The translations under genes were made by a program, and so were the position numbers. Below are positions 6,573 through 11,817 of a DNA stretch of 11,817 nucleotides, one piece after another. Source of the DNA: Betaproteobacteria bacterium (GTDB taxonomy: Bacteria; Pseudomonadota; Gammaproteobacteria; Burkholderiales; Rhodocyclaceae); the NCBI GenBank assembly GCA_028868235.1, contig JAGWUW010000042.1:1-11817 (forward strand), given 5' to 3'. Positions within the stretch are counted from its first letter, which is position 1; each line of letters opens with the position of its first letter. A model generated the notes under the pieces. That model did no database searches. It saw only the letters and a list, made by a program, of their open reading frames with translations, and was not told the DNA's origin.

Positions 6573-9293
6573 TCAGGCAGCCGCCGCCTCTGTGGGCGCG
6601 TATTCTGCCACCATGCGCCGAATCTCCGGCACACAGGAGCCACAGAATGTGCCACAACGCAGCTTTTCCTGCAGCTTAGGCATATCGGCCCCGTCTGCCA
6701 TTTCCTGGCGAATCTGTACGTCGGTCACGTCAGCACACTTGCAGATAATGTTGCGCGGAGCCACGCCAACCGGCGGCTTTCCCAGCGGCGCCAAGGCAAA
6801 ACGAATCAGGCTTGCATCCAGTTCATCCTCAGCCATTGCCTGCCGAAGCCAGGTCACCGCCTGGGTTTCGCCACATAGACGAACGGCCAACAAACGCCCC
6901 CCCTCGGCAACGGCCTTCTTGGCAACACGCCTCTTGGAGTCAACATAAACGATAGCTCCATCGCTACCGTCGATCCCGAACAATGTATCCAATGCGCCAA
7001 TCGCGGTATCGTCCAGCGCCTCAGCAGTGGCTGCCCGCAATACAACAAGCGGACTCTTGCGGCCATACAGGCCGACCGTCGCATACGGATAGCGGGCCAG
7101 CGCATGACGCGTGGCCTGCAGCAGGGCCAGTGCTTCGCTCTGATTGGCACAACGACGCACGACGGCGAGCGGATACGGTAGATCGATTTTTTCTATCTGT
7201 ACGGCAGCATGCTTCAACTCAGGCTGCTTGGAATAGGGGTCAGTGGCATCGCAGGCGACGGCATTGACACCTGGCGTGTTCATGAACTGACTCCCCCAGT
7301 GCATCGGCATCCAGGCCCGCCCCTTCTTCAAGCCAGGACGCTCTTCGACACGAACGATGGATTCGCCGCGATTATTGGCCACTCGGACCAGGTCGCCGCT
7401 CGATAGTCCGCGATGGCGCATGTCGCAGGGATGCATGGCCAGTACCGGCTCGTCCTCCAAATTGAACAAGCGGGGTACCGTACCGGTCCGGCTCATGCCG
7501 TGCCACTGGTCGCGCATGCGGCCGGAGAGCAGGCTGATCGGGTACTCTGCATCCGGGATATCGGCTGTCGCCAGATGCCGTACAGGAACGAAGCGTGCTT
7601 TGCCGTCGCCCGTTGGGAAAACGCCATCCTCATACAAGCGCCCCTTGCCGTAGGTTGCACCTTGCGGGTACGGCCACTGCTGCGGCCCGTCGGCGTCGAG
7701 TCGCTTGTAGCTCAGCCCAGTGATGTCAAGGTCTCGACCACGGGTGCTTTCCCGGTGTTCGTTGAAGATGGTCTCGGCATCGGCATACGGAAACAAGCGA
7801 CTTGCATCGACACCCAACCTAGCGCCTAAGCGACGCGCAAAATCGACCGCGATCTCCCAATCATGACGCGCCTCACCCGGCGCCGGAACGGCAGAGTTCA
7901 CATGCGTGATGCGCCGTTCAGAATTGGTCACCGTGCCGTGCTTCTCGCCCCAGCCAGTCGCCGGCAGCAGCAGGTCGGCGTAAGCCGCCGTATCGGTATT
8001 GGCGTACGCTTCCTGCAAGACGACATACTCCGCAGCCTGCAAGGCTTCGCGGACCGCTGCCTGATTGGGTAACGACTGAGCCGGGTTGGTGCAAGCGATC
8101 CATACAGCCTTCACTTCGCCACTCTTCAGGGCCGAGAACAAATCGATAGCCGATTTGCCAGGTTTGTCCGGCACGCTTTGCACCCCCCACAGAGAGGCCA
8201 CTTCGGATCGATGCTGCGGGTTAGCCAGATCCCGATGGGCCGACAACAGGTTGGATAGGCCGCCCACCTCACGGCCGCCCATCGCGTTCGGCTGGCCGGT
8301 CAACGAAAAGGGACCGGCACCGGGCTTACCGATCTGGCCAGTAGCTAGATGCAGGTGAATGATGGCAGCATTGTTGTGCGTGCCGTGTGCCGACTGATTG
8401 AGACCCTGGCAGTAGATCGACAGCGCCGCACCGTTTTGTCCGAACCAGCGGGCTGCTTGAACGATATCCTGGGCCGGTACGCCGCACACCTCGGCCACCG
8501 CCTCAGGCGTGTAGCGCTCGACGATCTCCGCCTGTTCGGCAAAACCGGTGGTATGGCTGGATATAAATTCATCGTCGACCAAGTGATCTCCGATCAGCAC
8601 ATGCAGCATGCCATTGAACAGCGCGATGTCGGTACCCGGCTTGATCGGCAAGTGCAAGTCGGCGATCTCTGCACTTTCCGAACGACGCGGGTCGGCGACG
8701 ATGATTTTCAGATCGGGGTTTGCCGCCCTCGCATCCTCGATATAGCGAAAGATGATAGGGTGTGCGACGGCCGGATTGGCGCCGGCAATAAAAATGACGT
8801 TGGCCAGCAAAATGTCTTCGTAGCTGCACGGCGGCGCATCAACCCCCAGTGTCTGCTTGTAGCCGGCCACCGCCGATGACATGCAGAGCCGGGAATTGGT
8901 ATCGATGTTGTTGGTACCAATCAACCCCTTGGCGAGCTTGTTGAAGACATAATAGTCCTCGGTCATCAATTGGCCGGAAATGTAAAACGCCACCGAGTCG
9001 GGTCCGTGCTGCCGTATGGTTGCCGCGAAGCGCTCGGCCGCCTCATCAAGCGCCTCACCCCAGCTCGTTCGCGTGGTGCCCTGCCCTCGCTCGCTGCGCC
9101 GTTCCGGGTAATGCAAACGGTAGCTTGGATCGGTCGTCAGATTGAGCGTCGCCCCTTTAGTACATAAACGTCCCCGATTGGACGGATGTTCCGGGTCGCC
9201 GCGAACACCCACGATCCGCTCGCCTTCGGCTTGAATCAAAACGCCGCAACCGACGCCGCAATAGCAACAGGTGGATTTGACTTCTGTTTTCAT
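6573..9293 (-). CDS. nasA: Assimilatory nitrate reductase catalytic subunit with C-terminal [2Fe-2S] domain
   Basis: The 906-residue cytoplasmic molybdoenzyme reduces nitrate to nitrite. Near the N-terminus C9-x2-C12-x3-C16-x27-C44 binds [4Fe-4S]; SRLCMSS places the probable molybdenum ligand at C137; the molybdopterin oxidoreductase and dinucleotide-binding domains fill the middle. The last 60 residues form a BFD-like [2Fe-2S] domain with C851-x-C853 and C884-x2-C887, as in Klebsiella NasA and unlike periplasmic NapA. No Tat signal is present, which supports an assimilatory, cytoplasmic role. The ATG at 9293 has GGAAGG about 6 bases upstream; an in-frame TTG at 9314 is rejected because it precedes the predicted transcription start at about 9306. 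No dedicated NasB/NasC-type reductase gene is in the window, so NirB/NirD may supply electrons (inference). Confidence 0.96.
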   Translation of the reverse strand: MKTEVKSTCCYCGVGCGVLIQAEGERIVGVRGDPEHPSNRGRLCTKGATLNLTTDPSYRLHYPERRSERGQGTTRTSWGEALDEAAERFAATIRQHGPDSVAFYISGQLMTEDYYVFNKLAKGLIGTNNIDTNSRLCMSSAVAGYKQTLGVDAPPCSYEDILLANVIFIAGANPAVAHPIIFRYIEDARAANPDLKIIVADPRRSESAEIADLHLPIKPGTDIALFNGMLHVLIGDHLVDDEFISSHTTGFAEQAEIVERYTPEAVAEVCGVPAQDIVQAARWFGQNGAALSIYCQGLNQSAHGTHNNAAIIHLHLATGQIGKPGAGPFSLTGQPNAMGGREVGGLSNLLSAHRDLANPQHRSEVASLWGVQSVPDKPGKSAIDLFSALKSGEVKAVWIACTNPAQSLPNQAAVREALQAAEYVVLQEAYANTDTAAYADLLLPATGWGEKHGTVTNSERRITHVNSAVPAPGEARHDWEIAVDFARRLGARLGVDASRLFPYADAETIFNEHRESTRGRDLDITGLSYKRLDADGPQQWPYPQGATYGKGRLYEDGVFPTGDGKARFVPVRHLATADIPDAEYPISLLSGRMRDQWHGMSRTGTVPRLFNLEDEPVLAMHPCDMRHRGLSSGDLVRVANNRGESIVRVEERPGLKKGRAWMPMHWGSQFMNTPGVNAVACDATDPYSKQPELKHAAVQIEKIDLPYPLAVVRRCANQSEALALLQATRHALARYPYATVGLYGRKSPLVVLRAATAEALDDTAIGALDTLFGIDGSDGAIVYVDSKRRVAKKAVAEGGRLLAVRLCGETQAVTWLRQAMAEDELDASLIRFALAPLGKPPVGVAPRNIICKCADVTDVQIRQEMADGADMPKLQEKLRCGTFCGSCVPEIRRMVAEYAPTEAAAA

Positions 9294-9316
9294 GATTTTC
9301 CTTCCGTCAGCCAATG

Positions 9317-9333
9317 AGCAACTGGCGTGCCAC
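9317..9333 (-). promoter_or_regulatory. Sigma-54 (RpoN) promoter of nasA
   Basis: The minus strand reads GTGGCACGCCAGTTGCT, a full match to TGGCACG-N4-TTGCW with GG (9331-9330) and GC (9319-9318) ten bases apart. The predicted start is near 9306, leaving a leader of about 13 bases that holds only the GGAAGG ribosome binding site. The promoter lies between the sspB terminator and nasA, so it drives nasA-ybiB independently. Confidence 0.87.
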
Positions 9334-9357
9334 CTATGAAAATCAGGGGTTTGAAAT

Positions 9358-9395
9358 AAAAAAAGGGAAATTCCGCTCAGGAATCTCCCTTTTTT
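9358..9395 (-). terminator. Strong intrinsic terminator after sspB
   Basis: A 10-bp stem with one mismatch (9380-9389 with 9365-9374), a 5-base loop and a run of seven T on the minus strand form a classical terminator about 26 bases after the sspB stop. The A-run on the other flank gives it the shape of a bidirectional terminator, although no plus-strand gene approaches it. It isolates the housekeeping genes from the nasA promoter. Confidence 0.93.
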
Positions 9396-9401
9396 GGTGC
9401 A
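9385..9401 (-). promoter_or_regulatory. Possible NtrC half-site upstream of nasA
   Basis: TGCACC at 9396-9401 (minus strand) is a conserved NtrC half-site, but the second half is poor (GGGAG). Its 17-base frame would be centred about 87 bases before the predicted nasA start, nearly the same distance as the nirB site. It overlaps one arm of the sspB terminator. Weak evidence alone. Confidence 0.3.
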
Positions 9402-9420
9402 TCAGGTTAGGTCATCATCC

Positions 9421-9855
9421 CTATTTGATGCGCTGTAACTTTGGACGCCCATCATCGGGGCGCGGCGGCTCCGGTGGCGGCTCGTCCGTCGGCGGCTCAA
9501 CCACCGTTTCAACACCAAATTCCTCATCCGCCATCTCATGCTCGCCGCCGACCTCGAAAGCCATGCCTGCACCGTTTTCGCGTGCGTAAATAGCCGAAAC
9601 GCGATCCACAGGTACCGATAGTTCGCGAGCCACGCCATTGAAACGAGCCTGGAATTCAACATACTCGTTGCCGATCTGCAGCTTGTTGGTTGCGCTCGGC
9701 CCGAGGTTGAGAACGATCTGACCGGAGCGAACGAACTCACGGGGCACCTTGGTTCGTTCGTCGACCTCGACAGCGATGTGCGGCGTGAAGCCGTTATCGC
9801 AGCACCATTCCCAGATGGCGCGTAGCAAGTACGGCTTGGTGGAAGGCAGTTCCAT
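9421..9855 (-). CDS. sspB: ClpXP protease specificity-enhancing factor SspB
   Basis: The 144-residue cytoplasmic adaptor delivers ssrA-tagged proteins to ClpXP. The N-terminal substrate-binding domain (about 1-110) begins STKPYLLRAIWEWCCDNGFTPH, typical of the family; a proline- and acid-rich linker (about 115-135, with PPPEPPRPDDG) follows; the tail RPKLQRIK corresponds to the ClpX-docking tail of E. coli SspB (RPALRVVK). Length is close to the usual 140-165. The ATG at 9855 lies two bases after the sspA stop, with no strong ribosome binding site, which suggests translational coupling. A strong terminator follows. It has no evident link with the nitrate genes. Confidence 0.94.
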   Translation of the reverse strand: MELPSTKPYLLRAIWEWCCDNGFTPHIAVEVDERTKVPREFVRSGQIVLNLGPSATNKLQIGNEYVEFQARFNGVARELSVPVDRVSAIYARENGAGMAFEVGGEHEMADEEFGVETVVEPPTDEPPPEPPRPDDGRPKLQRIK

Positions 9856-9857
9856 GC

Positions 9858-10454
9858 TTACTTGCGCATCGCCTTTTCGGACGGCGTCAGTGCATCGATG
9901 AAACCCTGACGGCTGAAAATACGCTCAGCATACTTCATCAGTGGTGCAGCTGCCTTGCCAAGGTCGATACCATAGTGATCGAGGCGCCACAGCAACGGAG
10001 CGATGGCCACATCGAGCATGGAAAACTCGTCACCGAGCATGAACTTCTGCTTGTTGAAGATCGGCACGATTTCGGTCAGACGGGCGCGAATTTCCTGGCG
10101 TGCCTTGTCGGCCGTCTTGCCATTCTTTTCGATGACTTCCATGAACGAGAAGATTTCACGCTCCATGCCAACCAACAGTTGGCGCGCACGAGCGCGCATG
10201 ATCGGATCAGCCGGCATCAATTGCGGATGCGGAAAGCGCTCGTCGATATATTCATTGATGATGTTCGGCTCGAACAGAACCAGATCGCGCTCAACGAGAA
10301 CCGGCACGCGGTTGTGCGGGTTGATCGCAGCCATTTCTTCCGGTTTGTTGAACATGTCGACATCGATCACCTGGAAATCCATGCCCTTTTCGAACAGGAC
10401 AATGCGGCAACGATGGCTGAATGGGCAGGTAGTGCCCGAATAGAGGTTCATCAT
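9858..10454 (-). CDS. sspA: Stringent starvation protein A (RNA polymerase-associated, GST fold)
   Basis: The 198-residue protein has a glutathione-transferase fold without expected transferase activity: an N-terminal thioredoxin-like domain (1-80, opening MMNLYSGTTCPFSHRCRIVL) and a helical C-terminal domain (about 87-198). It associates with RNA polymerase in stationary phase and stress in E. coli. The surface motif P75-H76-P77 (ERFPHPQLMP) corresponds to the PHP pocket needed for function there. GAGGG lies 9 bases before the first ATG at 10454; the second ATG, one codon later, is possible but worse spaced. It overlaps nothing, precedes sspB by two bases, and lies after a terminator-like hairpin that follows the cytochrome c1 gene. 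Such placement after petABC is common in beta- and gammaproteobacteria. Confidence 0.94.
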   Translation of the reverse strand: MMNLYSGTTCPFSHRCRIVLFEKGMDFQVIDVDMFNKPEEMAAINPHNRVPVLVERDLVLFEPNIINEYIDERFPHPQLMPADPIMRARARQLLVGMEREIFSFMEVIEKNGKTADKARQEIRARLTEIVPIFNKQKFMLGDEFSMLDVAIAPLLWRLDHYGIDLGKAAAPLMKYAERIFSRQGFIDALTPSEKAMRK

Positions 10455-10468
10455 GTGTGGTCACCCTC

Positions 10469-10518
10469 AAAAAGCGATTCGGCATCGGGGGCTGACCGAA
10501 GCCAAACCCGCGATGCCG
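10469..10518 (-). terminator. Probable intrinsic terminator after the cytochrome bc1 genes
   Basis: An 8-bp perfect stem CGGCATCG/CGATGCCG (10511-10518 with 10480-10487), extended inward by GGG/CCC after a small irregularity and enclosing a second small GGCT/AGCC hairpin, is followed after seven bases by TTTTT on the minus strand. It starts about 20 bases beyond the cytochrome c1 stop codon. The gap between stem and T-run makes it imperfect, so some read-through into sspA is likely; I see no clear separate sspA promoter in the 83-base gap. Confidence 0.6.
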
Positions 10519-10537
10519 TTAGCTAATCCGTACAGGA

Positions 10538-11257
10538 TTAGTGAATATCTTTCCAGTATTCCTTCTTCAGTGCGTAAGCAACGACGAAGAAAACTGCCAA
10601 AAAGGCCAGAACGAAGAAGCCCAAGGTACGACGGAACTCCTGCTGCGGCTCGCCCATCCAGACCAGAAAGCCGACGAGATCGGAAACCGCCTTGTCGAAC
10701 TCGGCCGGCGCCATGGTCCCCGGAACAGCCAGTTCCAACTTGTGCGTTTCATGATCGCGCACTTGCTGACCTTGCAGGCCATACAGGACATGCGGCATAC
10801 CAACGTTCTCGAAGATCACGTTATTCCAGCCGGTCGGACGGTTCGGGTCACGATAGAAGGAACGCAGGTAGGTGTACAGCCAATCTGCGCCTGCTGCTGC
10901 GTTGCCAGCTTCGCCACGTGCCCGGGCAATGATGGTGAGATCTGGCGGCGTCGCGCCAAACCATAGCTTCTGCTCATCGGCACGGGCAGCAACAGCCATC
11001 AGTCCACCAATCTTGTCGGAGGTGAACATCAGGTTGTCCTTGACCTGCGACTCGGTCAGACCGAGATCCATCAGGTTCTTGTAGCGCATGTAGGAGGCGC
11101 CATGGCAGTTCAGGCAGTAATTGACGAACAGCTTGGCGCCATTTTGCAGGGCGGCCTTGTCGCTCACAGAACCCGGCCATTTGTCGAGCTGCACATGGCC
11201 ACCCGAGGCAAAGGCCATCAGCGGAGCGAAGAGCAATGCGATCAGATATTTTTTCAT
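10538..11257 (-). CDS. petC: Ubiquinol-cytochrome c reductase, cytochrome c1 subunit
   Basis: This is the haem c subunit of the cytochrome bc1 complex, facing the periplasm. From the ATG at 11257 it has 239 residues: a signal peptide (about 1-18, KK then a hydrophobic run, MAFASGG), haem motif CLNCH (C48, C51, H52), likely axial ligand M154 in NVGMPHVL, and one C-terminal membrane helix (about 211-229) ending with KKEYWKDIH. GAGAGG lies 9 bases before the ATG at 11257. The longer start at 11266 (adding MHN) has that site directly abutting it and is less likely. It begins 13 bases after cytochrome b ends and is co-transcribed with it. Length is normal for bacterial c1 proteins of this group. 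Confidence 0.95.
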   Translation of the reverse strand: MKKYLIALLFAPLMAFASGGHVQLDKWPGSVSDKAALQNGAKLFVNYCLNCHGASYMRYKNLMDLGLTESQVKDNLMFTSDKIGGLMAVAARADEQKLWFGATPPDLTIIARARGEAGNAAAGADWLYTYLRSFYRDPNRPTGWNNVIFENVGMPHVLYGLQGQQVRDHETHKLELAVPGTMAPAEFDKAVSDLVGFLVWMGEPQQEFRRTLGFFVLAFLAVFFVVAYALKKEYWKDIH

Positions 11258-11270
11258 GTTATGCATCCTC

Positions 11271-11817
11271 TCACTTCATCGTCACACGGTCTGGAACCGG
11301 GCTGAACTTATCCATCCTGGACCACCACGGCATGCCGAGGAAGAAACCGAAGTAGAACACGGAGCAAATCTGCGAAATCATCTCACCCATCGGCGACGGA
11401 GACAGGGTGCCCAGATAACCGAGAACGAAGAAGCAGACGACGAAGATGGACAGCAGGGTCTTGTAGATCGGGCCACGATAGCGGATCGACTTGACCGGGC
11501 TGCGATCAAGCCAGGGAAGGAAAGCGAAGATCACCACCGAAGCGCCCATGGCAACGACACCCCAGAACTTGGCATCGAGACCAAACAACGGGTAGGTCAC
11601 GGCACGCAGGATGGAGTAGAACGGCGTGAAGTACCAGACCGGCGCGATGTGCGGCGGAGTCTTCAGCGGGTCGGCCGGATAGAAATTCGGCGTTTCGAGG
11701 AAGTAGCCGCCACCTTCCGGTGCCCAGAACATCACGGCTGAGAAGACCATCAGGAAGACGATGACGCCGACGATGTCCTTGACCGTGTAGTACGGGTGGA
11801 ACGGGATGCCGTCGAGC
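11271..11817 (-). CDS. petB: Ubiquinol-cytochrome c reductase, cytochrome b subunit (C-terminal part only)
   Basis: Only the last 181 residues are in the window; the gene continues past 11817. The visible part starts in the family segment GIPFHPYYTVKD and covers the C-terminal half of cytochrome b with about four to five membrane helices, ending MPWWSRMDKFSPVPDRVTMK. The quinol-oxidation (Qo) motif reads PVWY (in IAPVWYFTPFYSILRAV) in place of the mitochondrial PEWY, a variant I recall as normal in beta- and gammaproteobacteria. Haem-ligating histidines lie in the missing N-terminal half. The stop is 13 bases before the cytochrome c1 start, the usual pet operon order. Confidence 0.95.
   Translation of the reverse strand, partial: LDGIPFHPYYTVKDIVGVIVFLMVFSAVMFWAPEGGGYFLETPNFYPADPLKTPPHIAPVWYFTPFYSILRAVTYPLFGLDAKFWGVVAMGASVVIFAFLPWLDRSPVKSIRYRGPIYKTLLSIFVVCFFVLGYLGTLSPSPMGEMISQICSVFYFGFFLGMPWWSRMDKFSPVPDRVTMK

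Noticed and set aside
6554..6655. N-terminal extension of the ybiB gene up to 6655
   Set aside because: It would overlap nasA by 83 bases, and a strong ribosome binding site fits the GTG at 6553, where homology to YbiB begins.
9294..9314. TTG start for nasA at 9314
   Set aside because: It lies upstream of the predicted transcription start near 9306, and GGAAGG fits the ATG at 9293.
10523..10541. CTAATCC/GGATTAG hairpin at the cytochrome c1 stop codon as a terminator
   Set aside because: It is AT-rich, overlaps the stop codon and has no T-run; the larger hairpin downstream is the better candidate.
11620..11680. PVWY instead of PEWY in the cytochrome b Qo site as a novel change
   Set aside because: As I recall, this variant is common in beta- and gammaproteobacterial cytochrome b, so it is expected.

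Overview
The window looks like the chromosome of a betaproteobacterium, probably of the Rhodocyclales (Dechloromonas/Azonexus/Azoarcus type). The basis is GC-rich coding, betaproteobacterial cytochrome b and c1 sequences, an sspA-sspB pair downstream of the cytochrome bc1 genes, and an Ntr-type nitrate assimilation locus. The genus is an inference from general family resemblance. All ten genes I can support lie on the minus strand, so the biological order runs from high to low coordinates. I see no tRNA, rRNA, insertion sequence, CRISPR array or sign of recent transfer.

Region 1 (11817 to about 9358) is housekeeping: the end of cytochrome b, cytochrome c1, a terminator-like hairpin, then sspA and sspB (RNA polymerase-associated protein and ClpXP adaptor), closed by a strong intrinsic terminator.

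Region 2 (9333 to 1665) is nitrate/nitrite assimilation in two transcription units. The first is nasA (assimilatory nitrate reductase with a C-terminal [2Fe-2S] domain) followed 19 bases later by a ybiB/trpD2-like gene. The second is nirB-nirD plus a formate/nitrite-family channel, ended by an intrinsic terminator. The channel would bring in nitrite, NasA would reduce nitrate to nitrite, and NirBD would reduce nitrite to ammonium with NADH. Beyond that terminator lies a gene, cut by the window edge, for a PP2C phosphatase fused to a Ser/Thr kinase.

The control region is the most rewarding part. Both nasA and nirB carry almost perfect sigma-54 promoters (GG-N10-GC). Upstream of the nirB promoter, at about -88, is a good NtrC-like site with a half-site 20 bp further out. 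The predicted nirB leader of about 103 nt holds two consecutive hairpins with hexanucleotide loops AACGAG and AACGAC. These match the A1/G4 dual-hexaloop signature bound by ANTAR antiterminators such as NasR and NasT. The predicted nasA leader is only about 13 nt and has no such element, so the two units seem to share nitrogen control but differ in nitrate/nitrite-responsive leader control. I see no U-tract terminator after the nirB hairpins. A long-range stem next to the ribosome binding site may play that part.
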